This document shows, piece after piece, positions 17,500 through 26,374 of a stretch of 64,000 nucleotides of DNA (positions are counted from its first letter, which is position 1; every line of letters begins with the position of its first letter). The position numbers and the translations under genes are program-made. This stretch comes from Massilia psychrophila (GTDB lineage: Bacteria; Pseudomonadota; Gammaproteobacteria; Burkholderiales; Burkholderiaceae_D): positions 31,734 to 95,733 of the forward strand of contig NZ_PDOB01000017.1 in NCBI RefSeq assembly GCF_002760665.1. Direction: 5' to 3'. The notes beneath the pieces are model-generated. The model searched no databases. It was given only the letters and a program-made list of their open reading frames with translations, and had not been told where the DNA came from.

Positions 17500-18786
17500 T
17501 CAGCCCGAAATATAGATCGCCCGGAAGTCGTTAACGTTGGTCAGGGTCGGCCCGCAGATGACCGAGTCACCCAGTGCCTGGAAAAAGCCATGGCCGTCGT
17601 TGTCGGCCAGGCGCTCGCGTGGCTTGATGCCCTTCTCCCATGCGCGCGCCAGCGTATCGGGTGCGAGATAAGCGCCGGCAATTTCTTCCTGTCCATCGAC
17701 GCCGTCGGTGTCGCAGGCGATTGCGTAAATGCCGGGCTGGCCGTTCAAGGCCACGCCAAGCGAGAGCAGGAACTCGACGTTGCGCCCGCCGCGGCCAGCG
17801 CCGCGCACGGTGACGGTGGTTTCGCCGCCCGACAGCAAGATGCAAGGCGGCGTGAACGGCTGATGGTGGCGCGCCACCTGCAATGCGACGCCTGCCATGA
17901 CGATGCCGACGTCGCGCGCCTCGCCTTCGATGCTGTCGCCCAGAATATACGCCGGCACGCCGGCCGCGCGCGCCGTTGCTGCCGCCGCTTCGAGCGCCAT
18001 CTGCGGCGTGGCGATCATCCGCGTTTCGCTGTTGGCCAGGCGCGCATCGCCCGGCTTGACCGATTCGCCGCGCCCGCTTTCCAACAGCGCGGTGACCTTG
18101 TCCGGCACCGCGATGGCGTAACGGCGCAGGATCGCCAGCGCGTCGGCGCAGCTGGTGCGGTCAAACGTGGTCGGCCCGCTGGCGATGTCGGCCGGATCGT
18201 CGCCCGGCACGTCGGAAATGAGCAAGGTGACGACTTTGGCCGGAAAACATGCCGCCGCCAGCCGGCCGCCCTTGATGGCAGACAGGTGGCGCCGCACGCA
18301 GTTCATCTCGCCGATGGTGGCGCCGCTTTTGAGCAGTGCCTTGTTGATCTCCTGCTTGTCGGCCAGCTGCAAGTCGTCGTCCGGCAGCACCAGCAGCGAC
18401 GAGCCGCCGCCGGAAATGAGGCAGATCACCAGGTCGTCGGCGCTTAAACCGGCGACCAGGCCGAGGATGCGGCGCGCCGCCGCCAGCCCTGCCTGGTCCG
18501 GTACCGGATGGGCCGCCTCGACGATCTCGATGCGCGCGCACGGCACCGCGTAGCCGTAGCGTGTGACCACCAGCCCGGATAGTTCGCCGGCCCAGTTCTG
18601 CTCGAGAACGCGGGCCATTTCTGCCGAGGCCTTGCCGGCGCCGACCACCAGGGTGCGCCCGCGCGGCGGCGGCGGCAGGTGCGGCGGCAGGCAGTGGGAG
18701 GACTGCGCCGCTTCGACAGCGGCGTCGAACATGGCTCGCAGCAGCTGACGCGGTTCAACGCCGGGTTCAATACGTGGATCGCTCAT
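17500..18786 (-). CDS. Glycerate 2-kinase, MOFRL family
   Basis: Protein of 428 residues that phosphorylates D-glycerate, giving 2-phosphoglycerate in this family. Features are TLVVGAGKASAEMA (N-terminal Rossmann-like nucleotide site), ICLISGGGSSLLVLP, a conserved block with VRRHLSAIKGGRLA, VISDVPGDDPADIASGPT-like text, and the C-terminal MOFRL domain with LLSGGETTVTVRGAGRGGRN and ACDTDGVDG. GGAG lies six bases upstream of ATG 18786. The tartronate semialdehyde reductase gene ends 17 bases upstream on the same strand. Together they would convert tartronate semialdehyde to 2-phosphoglycerate, the lower part of glyoxylate, glycerate or allantoin breakdown. Confidence 0.9.
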   Translation of the reverse strand: MSDPRIEPGVEPRQLLRAMFDAAVEAAQSSHCLPPHLPPPPRGRTLVVGAGKASAEMARVLEQNWAGELSGLVVTRYGYAVPCARIEIVEAAHPVPDQAGLAAARRILGLVAGLSADDLVICLISGGGSSLLVLPDDDLQLADKQEINKALLKSGATIGEMNCVRRHLSAIKGGRLAAACFPAKVVTLLISDVPGDDPADIASGPTTFDRTSCADALAILRRYAIAVPDKVTALLESGRGESVKPGDARLANSETRMIATPQMALEAAAATARAAGVPAYILGDSIEGEARDVGIVMAGVALQVARHHQPFTPPCILLSGGETTVTVRGAGRGGRNVEFLLSLGVALNGQPGIYAIACDTDGVDGQEEIAGAYLAPDTLARAWEKGIKPRERLADNDGHGFFQALGDSVICGPTLTNVNDFRAIYISG

Positions 18787-18802
18787 GCACAACTCCGAAA
18801 AA

Positions 18803-19699
18803 TCATTGAGGAACGGGCGCGCCGATTTCGTAATTGGCCATCATCTCGAGGGCGCGCACCAAGGCCGAATGATCCCATGCTTTGCCGCCGTGCGCCGTGC
18901 AGCTGTTAAACAATTCCTGGGCGGTGGCGGTATTGGGCAGCGACAGCCCCATCGCCCGCGCGCTCGAGAGCGCAAGGTTCAGGTCCTTCTGGTGCAGTTC
19001 AATCCGAAAGCCTGGCTCGAAGGTGCGGTTGATCATGCGCTCGCCGTGCACTTCGAGAATGCGCGAGGCGGCAAACCCGCCCATCAGCGCCTGGCGCACC
19101 TTGGCCGGGTCGGCGCCCATGCGCGCAGCGAACAGCAGCGCTTCGCCGACCGCCTCGATGATGAGCGCGACGATGATCTGGTTGGCCACCTTGGTGGTCT
19201 GGCCGTCGCCGTTGCCGCCCACCAGGGTGATGTTTTTCCCCATCAGCTCGAACAGCGGCTTGACCAGCGCGAACGCCCGTTCCGGGCCACCCACCATGAT
19301 GGTCAGGCTGGCGGCGCGCGCGCCCACTTCGCCGCCCGACACTGGGGCGTCGAGGTAATCGCAGCCGAGCGCATTGATTTTGAAGGCGAACTGCTTGGTC
19401 TCGATCGGCGAGATCGAGCTCATGTCGACGACGATCTTGCCGCTTGTGAGTCCCTGCGCCACGCCGCCGTCGTCGAACAGCACCGCCGCCACGTGCGGGG
19501 TGTCCGGCACCATGATGATGACGATGTCGGCCTGCTGCGCCACTTCCCTGCCTGATCCGCAGGTGACGGCGCCCTGCCCGGCCAAGTCGGCTGGCAGCGG
19601 CTTGATGTCGTGCACGTACAGTGCGTGGCCGCCCTTGAGGATGTGGGCCGCCATCGGCGCGCCCATGATGCCCAGACCAATGAATCCGACTTTGCTCAT
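18803..19699 (-). CDS. garR: 2-hydroxy-3-oxopropionate (tartronate semialdehyde) reductase
   Basis: Protein of 298 residues of the beta-hydroxyacid dehydrogenase family. The N-terminal Rossmann motif is GFIGLGIMGAPMAAHI, the substrate loop DAPVSGGEVGARAASLTIMV, and the catalytic lysine lies in GDGQTTKVANQ. AAGGAGA sits six bases upstream of ATG 19699. Members reduce tartronate semialdehyde to D-glycerate with NAD(P)H, and the adjacent glycerate kinase supports this over 3-hydroxyisobutyrate dehydrogenase. No glyoxylate carboligase or hydroxypyruvate isomerase is next to it; a damaged frame lies upstream instead. Confidence 0.88.
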   Translation of the reverse strand: MSKVGFIGLGIMGAPMAAHILKGGHALYVHDIKPLPADLAGQGAVTCGSGREVAQQADIVIIMVPDTPHVAAVLFDDGGVAQGLTSGKIVVDMSSISPIETKQFAFKINALGCDYLDAPVSGGEVGARAASLTIMVGGPERAFALVKPLFELMGKNITLVGGNGDGQTTKVANQIIVALIIEAVGEALLFAARMGADPAKVRQALMGGFAASRILEVHGERMINRTFEPGFRIELHQKDLNLALSSARAMGLSLPNTATAQELFNSCTAHGGKAWDHSALVRALEMMANYEIGAPVPQ

Positions 19700-19830
19700 G
19701 CTGTTTCTCCTTGTTTGAATGTGGCCGCCAGCGCTTGCGGCGTCATCGCCTTGTCGTGGCGCAGCCGCAGCCGGTCGTCGGGATTGCCTGGATCGGTGGC
19801 GTACTCCAGGTCCGTGGCGCCACGCTCGCC

Positions 19831-19864
19831 CAGGTAGAACAGGTAGAACAGGTAGAACAGGTAG
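19831..19864. repeat. 9-bp tandem repeat
   Basis: CAGGTAGAA is repeated three times plus a seven-base partial unit. On the minus strand it encodes repeated Tyr-Leu-Phe. Confidence 0.9.
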
Positions 19865-19868
19865 CCAA

Positions 19869-19927
19869 GCATGTCGACCTTGTCGCGTTGCTGGTCACCG
19901 CCCGGCAATGCGACAAGGTCGACATGC
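19869..19927. repeat. Perfect 18-bp inverted repeat
   Basis: GCATGTCGACCTTGTCGC at 19869-19886 is exactly reverse-complemented at 19910-19927, separated by 23 bases. It is not followed by a T run. It lies inside the damaged frame upstream of garR. Confidence 0.9.
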
Positions 19928-20047
19928 CCAACAATTTTCCGGGCAGACCAGGCAGCGCCGCTTCGATTGCGCTCACGGCGTGGCTGCTGACGCGCAGGTC
20001 GACCGTTTGCAGGCCGCGCCCGCCCGCGTCACGGTCGCGCTGGTCAT

Positions 20048-20403
20048 CCCATGATCCTGACTAGTCATTGCTTATCGTGCAACAAGACTACAGTACGGTC
20101 AGCACGCGGGCGCAGTGCAAGCAATGGCTGTTTGCATTGAAGGAAATCCGGTACACACCAATAAAGTGATCGGACATCACTCGATTTTTGAGCTACGCCT
20201 GTGATGCGTAAGCACCTGATGCAGCCGTCCCTGACGAGCCTTGGCCGCTACCCGGTCAAGCCCGATCTGCTGCCGAGCGAATTGCACAGGGACGCGGATT
20301 GGCGCCGTGCAACGGCACGATCCGGCACATTGCGTCAGTTACGCACGCGGTGGCGCGCCAGCATTGGACGCGGAGGTGCCGATGCCACACACCGTGATGA
20401 CGC
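20048..20403. other. Intergenic stretch without a convincing gene
   Basis: Short open frames on the plus strand here (for example 20201-20440) are arginine-rich and have no ribosome site or recognisable motif. I see no repeat or element ends. Confidence 0.4.
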
Positions 20404-20452
20404 CCGGCGCCAGCATCATCGTCATCCGTTCTGCCGATGATGCTGGTGCCGG
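20404..20452 (-). terminator. Large hairpin 3' of the porin gene
   Basis: CCGGCGCCAGCATCATCG (20404-20421) pairs with 20435-20452 with one mismatch and a 13-base loop, starting 15 bases past the porin stop. There is no T run, so it may be a 3' stabilising hairpin or a factor-dependent end rather than a classic terminator. Confidence 0.45.
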
Positions 20453-20466
20453 TGCAACTTGCCCGC

Positions 20467-21537
20467 TTAAAACGAGTGCCGCACCCCCAGGTTGAAGGCG
20501 CGATCGCCCGTGCCCGGCTCGGTGTTGTTTGCCACCGTGTAGCCTGCCCCGTTCTTGTTGTTAATCGAACCGTAAGCCGTGTACAGGTGGGTACGCTTCG
20601 ACACCGGATACAGGTAGCCGATACCCCAGGCGCGCGAATCCTGGTTGAAAGACGTCTTGTCGTTCTTGCGCATCACCGATGCGATCAGGCTGCCCGTGCC
20701 GATCGGCGCGGTCAGTCCAAGCAGTACTTCGTTGCCATCGGTCGAGGCTAACGGCGCCACCGCTGCGCCGAACGGATTGTTGTTGTTGCCCAGCGGCGCG
20801 CTGCTGTTGCCTTTGTCCACGCCATAAGCGACGTAGGCCTTGACCACGCCAAAGTCATAGTTGGCAGCGACCAGCCTGTTGGTGCCAACCCCGCTCAGAA
20901 CCGGGTTTGGAGACGTCGAGTTCTTGTTGTTGTACGCGAAGCGGACGTTCAGCGGGCCGCGCGCAAAGCTGACCGAGGCGCCCATCTGGCGGCCCGCCGT
21001 TGCGCTGCCGGCCTGTTCGCCCGGGCTGTACATGATGTCGCCGGAAAAGCCCATGGTTTCCGGCGCCGAGTACATCAGCACGTTGCTGGCGCGAACGTTG
21101 GTACCCCAATCGGGGAACTGGTTACGCGACGTGCCGGCGAAGCCAGTGCCGAACGGATCGCCTACCTGCACCAGCGTGTTGTGATACGGCGTGTTCTGGC
21201 GACCCAGGGTCAGGGTTCCGATCGGGCTCTTGAGACCAAGATAGGCCTGACGGCTGAACAGGTTGCCGCTCTCGGCTTGCTCGCCGGTGTCGACCCGGAA
21301 GCCCGATTCGAGCGTGAAGATGGCGGACATGCCGCCGCCCAGGTCTTCGACGCCACGAAAGCCGAGGCGCGAGTAGGTGCCGACGCCGCTGGTCAGTTTG
21401 CTGACGTCGCCGGCGGCGCCGCCGGTTTCACGCACCAAGCCGGCATCGACGGTGCCGTAGATCGTGACGCCGCTCTGAGCCGATGCAGCGCCTGCACAGG
21501 CGGCCAGCGCAGCCACGGCGAAAATGTTTTTGTTCAT
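20467..21537 (-). CDS. Gram-negative OmpC-type porin
   Basis: Protein of 356 residues, a 16-stranded trimeric porin of the betaproteobacterial type. Signal peptide MNKNIFAVAALAACAGAASA is followed by QSGVTIYGTVDAG, the standard first strand. SRLGFRGVEDLGGGMSAIF and a constriction loop between strands are present. The protein ends in NLGVRHSF with the terminal Phe needed for barrel assembly. AAGGAA lies seven bases upstream of ATG 21537. It should let small hydrophilic solutes cross the outer membrane. It stands alone as a transcription unit, with a large hairpin beyond its stop. Confidence 0.92.
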   Translation of the reverse strand: MNKNIFAVAALAACAGAASAQSGVTIYGTVDAGLVRETGGAAGDVSKLTSGVGTYSRLGFRGVEDLGGGMSAIFTLESGFRVDTGEQAESGNLFSRQAYLGLKSPIGTLTLGRQNTPYHNTLVQVGDPFGTGFAGTSRNQFPDWGTNVRASNVLMYSAPETMGFSGDIMYSPGEQAGSATAGRQMGASVSFARGPLNVRFAYNNKNSTSPNPVLSGVGTNRLVAANYDFGVVKAYVAYGVDKGNSSAPLGNNNNPFGAAVAPLASTDGNEVLLGLTAPIGTGSLIASVMRKNDKTSFNQDSRAWGIGYLYPVSKRTHLYTAYGSINNKNGAGYTVANNTEPGTGDRAFNLGVRHSF

Positions 21538-21834
21538 GTCTGTATTCCTTTTTGGTGTAAGTCGCTCTTGGGGGAACGGCCCGTATTGCCAACCGCGGGC
21601 CGTTGCTGGCTATTTGACCAATACCCGGTGTACTCAGTTCATGCGAAATCACACAGGAAGACATATTTATATCCGCTGAAAAAACAATGTCGCGGCAAGG
21701 GGTTCCAGAATATTCGGTAAGAAACTATTTTTTCGGAACGCAAGCGCCAATCACGCCCATGCGCCCTGCCGCCACCACCACCATGGCGATCGCGGGTCGA
21801 TTGCGTTCGTTCGTGCGGCGACAGCAGACAGACG
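21538..21834. other. Intergenic region between porin and oxidoreductase
   Basis: Holds the porin promoter region, with A+T-rich patches near 21650-21735. No gene is supported. Confidence 0.35.
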
Positions 21835-22797
21835 TCAGGCGAATTCGGCAACGACGAATTCGGCCAGTTCCTGCAGCACTTCGACCGCCGGGCGCTTGCC
21901 GTATTTCAGGTTGAGCACCAAGTGGTCGACCCCGATCGCCGTCAAGGCGCGCAGATACGCGCTCAACGCATGCCTGCCCTGGCGGTGACCGAGGTGGATC
22001 GGTGTCTGCGGCGCATGCGGATCGTCGGCCAGGTCGATGAAATACGACTGCACCAGCGGCTTGTATTGGCCCGGCGCCAGCGCCGCCACCGCTTCGCGCC
22101 AATGCCTGACGACCTGCTCCTGGCTGGCAAGGGCGCGCGGGTAGGTTATCCAGCCGTCGGCATTGGCGGCGATCCAGCCGAGGTCTTGCTGGCTGTGCCC
22201 GGTCACCAGCAAAGGCACATGCGAAGCGAGCGGTTTAGGAATCACGTCGGCGCCGGCCAAGTGACCGAAGCGGCTCTCGACGTGCGGGAAATAATTTCCC
22301 CAATATATCTTGAGCAATTCCATGGTTTCGCGGAAGGTGGCGCCGCGGGTGTCGAAATCGACGCCGAAGGCGGGGAATTCGACCGGCCTGTCGCCGGATG
22401 CCACGCCCATCAGGAATCGCCCGCCGCACAACTGGTCGACGCTGGCGGCGGCCTTGGCGACATGGATCGGATGGCGCAACGGCAGCACCACCGACGCTGT
22501 CAGCAAGGCGATCTCGCGGGTCTGGCCGGCAATGTAGCCAAGATATGTCCAGACGTCGAATACCTGGCCCGAATCGCCGAAATGCGGGTCGCGCAAGGGC
22601 ACGTCGCGAAACGCCAGGCTGGCAAATCCCGCGCGCTCGGCCTGCTGGGCGAGCGCGACCTGGTTGTGCATGGACGGCATGTCGCTGTCGAACGCTTCGA
22701 TCGGGAAAAACATTCCCAGCGTCAGTTTGCCGGGCTTGAAGACGCGCTGGTAACCGGCGTTGGCAACGGGAGAACGGGCGGGGTGAGGGGTGAACAT
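21835..22797 (-). CDS. Luciferase-like (LLM) flavin-dependent oxidoreductase
   Basis: Protein of about 320 residues with the bacterial-luciferase TIM-barrel fold. LTLGMFFPIEAF opens it; ALAQQAERAGFASLAFRDVP, TREIALLTASVVLPLRHPIH and GRFLMGVASGDRPVEFPAFG are family blocks that bind reduced flavin. The tail VEVLQELAEFVVAEFA is helical. LLM members oxidise varied substrates using FMN or F420; none is indicated here. ATG 22797 is preferred because AAAGG lies seven bases upstream. ATG 22803 and TTG 22815 are in frame but badly spaced. It is a single gene between two other minus-strand genes. Confidence 0.83.
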   Translation of the reverse strand: MFTPHPARSPVANAGYQRVFKPGKLTLGMFFPIEAFDSDMPSMHNQVALAQQAERAGFASLAFRDVPLRDPHFGDSGQVFDVWTYLGYIAGQTREIALLTASVVLPLRHPIHVAKAAASVDQLCGGRFLMGVASGDRPVEFPAFGVDFDTRGATFRETMELLKIYWGNYFPHVESRFGHLAGADVIPKPLASHVPLLVTGHSQQDLGWIAANADGWITYPRALASQEQVVRHWREAVAALAPGQYKPLVQSYFIDLADDPHAPQTPIHLGHRQGRHALSAYLRALTAIGVDHLVLNLKYGKRPAVEVLQELAEFVVAEFA

Positions 22798-22970
22798 GGA
22801 CATGCCTTTCGACAAGTAGAAAACACGCAGAGAAATGCGTCGGCGCGGCGCGCGCCGACCGCCTCGTGCGGACCGGCTTCATGGCATTGGACTGCCGCCG
22901 GCACCAGAAAGGTCCGGCAAAATGTCCACCGCGAAGGCATCGGTCGGCACCGTCGCGGCAACCGCGGCCA

Positions 22971-23001
22971 GCAGCTAGCAGATAGCAGATAGCAGCTAAC
23001 A
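22971..23001. repeat. Imperfect 7-bp repeat (GCAGATA-type)
   Basis: CAGCTAGCAGATAGCAGATAGC and a following variant unit lie between the LLM and AI-2E family genes. Confidence 0.6.
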
Positions 23002-23038
23002 GTCGGCCCGGGCATTGCAGGCGCCGCCGCCACCTGCG

Positions 23039-24100
23039 TCAGCTTGCGCTGGAGTTGCTTTTCTGGGACGAAAAAATGTCCCACAGCGCGATGAACAAGG
23101 CGGCCACCACCGGTCCGATGACAAAGCCATTCAGTCCGAAAATGGCCATGCCGCCGATGGTGGAGATGAGCACGAGGTAATCGGGCATCTTGATGTCCTT
23201 GCCGACCAGGACCGGGCGCAGCACATTGTCGATCATGCCGATCACCAGCACGCCGAAGGCGGTAAGGATCGCGCCTTTCCAGAAGGCGCCGATGGCGAAC
23301 AGGTACAACGCCACCGGGCCCCAGACCAGTGCGGCGCCGACCGCCGGCAGCAGCGACAGGAAGGCCATCACTACCGCCCACAGCAGCGGGGCCTGGATCC
23401 CCAGCATCCAGAAGGCCAGCCCGCCCATGGCGCCTTGCGCGGCGGCGACGAGGAAATTGCCTTTTACCGTGGCCCGTATCACCGTGGTGAACTTTTCGAA
23501 CAATTCCCGCTTGTTCTCCCCGCTGAGCGGAACGGCACGCTGGATGCGCCTGGCCAGCACATTGCCATCCTTGAGCAGGAAAAACAGCAGATACACCATG
23601 ACGAAAAAGCTGACGACGAAGTCGAAGGCATTCATGCCGACGTTGAGCATATTGGTGGCGATGAACCGGCTGCCCTCCAGTGCCGCGTCCGACAGTTTGG
23701 CCTGCAGCGTGCCCATGCTGTCCATGCCGAACCGGCCCATGATGTCATGCATCCATGCGGGCAAGGCGGCAAAGATTTTCTGCAGGAAGGCGGCGATATC
23801 GATATCGCCCGAGACCACTTTTTGATACAGGGCCGTGCCTTCCTGTGCCAGCGAAATGGCGATCAGGATCAACGGCAAAATGACCAGCAACAGGCAAATT
23901 GCCAGCGTGGCCAGGGCGGCCAGGCCGGGTCGCTTGCTTAACTTGCTCAGCATCCGCCGGTGAAACGGCGCAAACAGGATCGCCAGCACGGCACCCCAGA
24001 AGATGGCGCCGAAATACGGCATCAGGATCCATCCGAAAGCGATGGTGGCGAGGACCAGCAGCAGGATGAAGGTTTTCGCCTGGAGATCGGGATGGTTCAT
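23039..24100 (-). CDS. AI-2E family (PerM/YdiK-like) membrane protein
   Basis: Protein of 353 residues with about eight hydrophobic helices. The pattern is that of the AI-2E/PerM family: two helices at the N terminus (FILLLVLATIAFGWILMPYF), a paired GLAALATLAICLLLVILPLIL, a soluble stretch, and the C-terminal block LLPAVGAALVWGPVALYLF and GLNGFVIGPVVAALFIALWD. The family name is historical; members export varied molecules or act as antiporters, and the substrate is unknown. The frame is open further upstream, but the transmembrane alignment begins at ATG 24100; its ribosome site is poor. Confidence 0.83.
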   Translation of the reverse strand: MNHPDLQAKTFILLLVLATIAFGWILMPYFGAIFWGAVLAILFAPFHRRMLSKLSKRPGLAALATLAICLLLVILPLILIAISLAQEGTALYQKVVSGDIDIAAFLQKIFAALPAWMHDIMGRFGMDSMGTLQAKLSDAALEGSRFIATNMLNVGMNAFDFVVSFFVMVYLLFFLLKDGNVLARRIQRAVPLSGENKRELFEKFTTVIRATVKGNFLVAAAQGAMGGLAFWMLGIQAPLLWAVVMAFLSLLPAVGAALVWGPVALYLFAIGAFWKGAILTAFGVLVIGMIDNVLRPVLVGKDIKMPDYLVLISTIGGMAIFGLNGFVIGPVVAALFIALWDIFSSQKSNSSAS

Positions 24101-24320
24101 GAAAGGGAAGGAAAATAGGATTGCTGACAGAATACCTGAATGCGGTGGTGTTCCTTCGATAATACGGAACATGGGGTGTCTGCTCCAAACTGCAGCGATG
24201 CAGGCCCGACCTGCTGCCCGGACGATTTCAGAGACTGCCGGCCGAAAAACGTTCTCGATTACAATGACGAAAAACGCATTGCCGCGATGGTTTCCCGTTC
24301 GCGCCTGCACCCTTCTTTCT

Positions 24321-24340
24321 CTTTTTATCTCTTTTTATCT
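24321..24340. repeat. 10-bp repeat in leader of PLP enzyme gene
   Basis: CTTTTTATCT occurs twice head to tail, followed by CTTTTA, in a pyrimidine-rich leader just ahead of the ribosome site of the gene at 24358. Confidence 0.8.
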
Positions 24341-24357
24341 CTTTTACCAGGAACAGC

Positions 24358-25524
24358 ATGGATGCCAAGAACATGAAGCCGGAAAGTCTCGCCGCCCAAG
24401 CGTTGGGCTGGGTCGACGAAGCCACCCGGGCAATCGCGCCGCCGATTCACACCGCCACCACCTACCTGCGCGACGAGGACAACCAGTATCGTTCCGGCCG
24501 CGTCTATTCGCGCGACCAGAATCCATCCTACGACCAGGCCGAGGCGCTCATCACCGCGCTCGAAGCGGGACACCAGAGCTTGTTGTTCGCCTCCGGCATG
24601 GCGGCGGCGACCGCCGTCTTCCTGGCGCTGGCGCCGGGCGACCATGTGGTGGCGCCGAAGGTGATGTACTGGTCGCTGCGCAACTGGCTGAAAAACTTCG
24701 CCACCGACTGGGGCCTGGTGGTCGAGTTCATCGAGATGGATTCGGCCGCCGCGCTGCAGGCGGCGATCCAGCCCGGCAAAACCAAACTGGTGTGGATCGA
24801 AACCCCGGCCAATCCGCTGTGGACCATCACCGATATCGCCGCCACCTGTCGCATCGCCCACGCGGCCGGCGCGCTGGTGGCGGTCGATTCGACCGTCGGC
24901 ACGCCGGTGCTGAGCCAGCCTCTGACCCTGGGCGCGGACATCGTCATGCATGCGGCGACCAAATACCTCAACGGCCACTCGGACGTCATCGCGGGCAGCC
25001 TCACGGTGCGCGCCGACTCGCCAACCTGGCAGCGCATTCGCGCCATCCGGGCCCAGCTCGGCGGCGTGCTGGGCCCGTTCGAAGCCTGGCTGCTGACGCG
25101 CGGCATGCGCACGCTGTTTCCGCGCGTGCGCACCGCCTGCGCGTCGGCCCAGCGCATCGCCGAGTATTTCGACACCCACCCGCACGTTGCCGAGGTGCTC
25201 TATCCGGGGCTGCCATCGTTCGCCGGCCACTCTGTCGCCGCCGCCCAGATGCAGGGCGGCTTCGGCGGCATGCTGTCGATCCGGGTCAAGGGAACAAACG
25301 AGCGCAGCGGCGAAGCGGCGGCGATCGCGACTGCCGCCAAGGTGCAATTGTGGAAGCGCGCGACCTCGCTCGGCGGTGTCGAGAGCCTGATCGAACACCG
25401 CGCCAGCGTCGAGGGCCCGGGCACGCCGGCACCGAGCGACCTGCTGCGCCTGTCGGTCGGTATCGAGGACGCGGGCGATCTGATTGCCGACCTCGAAGCG
25501 GCGCTGAAGCTAGCGCACGCATAA
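24358..25524 (+). CDS. Cys/Met metabolism PLP enzyme (cystathionine gamma-synthase-like)
   Basis: Protein of 388 residues in the trans-sulfuration family of fold-type I PLP enzymes. SRDQNPSYDQAEALITALEA, LLFASGMAAATAVFLAL, WIETPANPLWTITDI and the lysine motif MHAATKYLNGHSDVIAG (Schiff base Lys near 202) are clear. SVGIEDAGDLIADLEAAL closes the protein as usual. It could act as cystathionine gamma-synthase, beta-lyase or gamma-lyase; sequence alone does not decide. The start at 24358 has AGGAA six bases upstream. It is a single gene with a repeat-rich leader. Confidence 0.85.
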   Translation: MDAKNMKPESLAAQALGWVDEATRAIAPPIHTATTYLRDEDNQYRSGRVYSRDQNPSYDQAEALITALEAGHQSLLFASGMAAATAVFLALAPGDHVVAPKVMYWSLRNWLKNFATDWGLVVEFIEMDSAAALQAAIQPGKTKLVWIETPANPLWTITDIAATCRIAHAAGALVAVDSTVGTPVLSQPLTLGADIVMHAATKYLNGHSDVIAGSLTVRADSPTWQRIRAIRAQLGGVLGPFEAWLLTRGMRTLFPRVRTACASAQRIAEYFDTHPHVAEVLYPGLPSFAGHSVAAAQMQGGFGGMLSIRVKGTNERSGEAAAIATAAKVQLWKRATSLGGVESLIEHRASVEGPGTPAPSDLLRLSVGIEDAGDLIADLEAALKLAHA

Positions 25525-25527
25525 GGT

Positions 25528-25545
25528 GTAACGATAAGGCGTTAC
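25528..25545. repeat. Small palindrome after the PLP enzyme gene
   Basis: GTAACG-ATAAGG-CGTTAC begins three bases past the stop codon. A further GTGTAAC copy lies at 25552. There is no T run, so it is not a typical terminator. Confidence 0.4.
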
Positions 25546-25604
25546 GATCAAGTGTAACCAAAAGCGCGGCGTACCCTGCACGGCCACGCGTTTGGACAAG
25601 CCGG

Positions 25605-25826
25605 CTACAAATCGGCCGGCATGATCTTCGTGCCTTCAAGGTTCAAGTTGTACATCAGGCCGGCATTGGTCAGCACGACCACCTGTACCGGCCGACTTTC
25701 AGGACTGCGACCTACGCGTCGGCGCCGATCGACAGCGAGACCACCCGGTAATAGCCGGGAGCCGGGCGGCTTGCCTTTCTCCCGCAGCGCCCCTCTATCG
25801 AGATCGACGATCTTGCAGTTTGTCAT
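25605..25826 (-). pseudogene. Small frameshifted gene remnant, function unknown
   Basis: The 73-codon frame opens MTNCKIVDLDRGALREKGK and closes with a protein-like stretch VVVLTNAGLMYNLNLEGTK. The middle is arginine-rich; in the neighbouring frame the same bases read YYRVVSLSIGADA, which looks more like protein. This suggests a two-step frame disturbance in a formerly intact small gene. No ribosome site precedes the ATG. The rest of the 540-base gap between the PLP enzyme gene and yjcH holds nothing else I can support. Confidence 0.3.
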
Positions 25827-26068
25827 GCAGCGCGTTGTGTGAAGCGTTTGCAGATCGACTACCCCCTATACAGCGACACCTGCCCTGATCTTACGCCGTC
25901 GATATCGGGCGCGCGAACCGGAACACGCGCGTGCGGGCGGGCGGGCGGGCCGCAAGCGTTGCGTTTCTAGCCTGGCCAGCGGTGATTTTTAAATACGGGA
26001 ACTGTCCGTCGCCCGAGCGATCAAAATGAAATTGAACGTATTCGTCTCGACGAAAAAAAGGGGCAACC

Positions 26069-26374
26069 ATGCAAGAAGTTCTTGTACAAAAAATCGTAGC
26101 CAACCCGCACTATCAACAGCTCGTCAAGCTACGCACGGTCTTCGGCTGGACGCTGACGGCGCTGATGATGATCGTGTATTACGGCTTCATCCTGTTGATC
26201 GCGTTCGACAAGGAGTTGCTGGCAACCCGGATCGGCAGCGGCGTCATGACCTGGGGCATTCCTGCCGGCCTGTTCGTGATCGTGTTTACCGTCGTGATAA
26301 CTGGCATTTACGTATCGCGCGCCAACAAGCAGTTCGACGAACTGACCGAAACCATCCGCCGGGAGGTGCTGTGA
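26069..26374 (+). CDS. yjcH: DUF485 membrane protein (YjcH)
   Basis: Protein of 101 residues with two transmembrane helices ([20 protein letters not shown] and [20 protein letters not shown]) joined by a short loop, and a helical Glu/Arg-rich tail. This is the DUF485 pattern of YjcH, which is encoded next to the acetate permease ActP in many proteobacteria. AAGGGG lies about six bases upstream of ATG 26069. Its TGA overlaps the actP start as TGATG, so the two are translated together. Confidence 0.88.
   Translation: MQEVLVQKIVANPHYQQLVKLRTVFGWTLTALMMIVYYGFILLIAFDKELLATRIGSGVMTWGIPAGLFVIVFTVVITGIYVSRANKQFDELTETIRREVL

Larger units (their letters stand above)
19696..20047 (-). pseudogene. Degenerate frame upstream of garR, function unrecognised
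   Basis: Two plausible protein pieces lie in different frames. An N-terminal piece starts at ATG 20047 ([10 protein letters not shown]) and, after a one-base shift, reads [20 protein letters not shown] and [10 protein letters not shown]-terminal piece in another frame (19696-19908) reads [20 protein letters not shown] and ends [16 protein letters not shown]; its TGA overlaps the garR start as ATGA. Between them are a 9-bp tandem repeat giving Tyr-Leu-Phe triplets and a perfect 18-bp inverted repeat. The gene was probably the first of the garR operon and has been damaged by repeat expansion and rearrangement. I do not recognise the family. Confidence 0.4.

Noticed and set aside
19831..19864. 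CRISPR-like repeat
   Set aside because: Units are 9 bp, directly adjacent, without spacers; a simple tandem repeat. No CRISPR array was seen anywhere in the window.
19869..19927. Intrinsic terminator
   Set aside because: The perfect stem has a 23-base loop and no T run on either strand, and it lies within a former coding region.
23039..24100. Quorum-sensing AI-2 exporter
   Set aside because: The family name suggests this, but no lux or lsr genes are nearby and most members have other roles.
24003..25751. Plus-strand frame of 582 codons
   Set aside because: Overlaps the PLP enzyme in another frame and is arginine-rich after the first 100 codons; the frame starting at 24358 has all family motifs.
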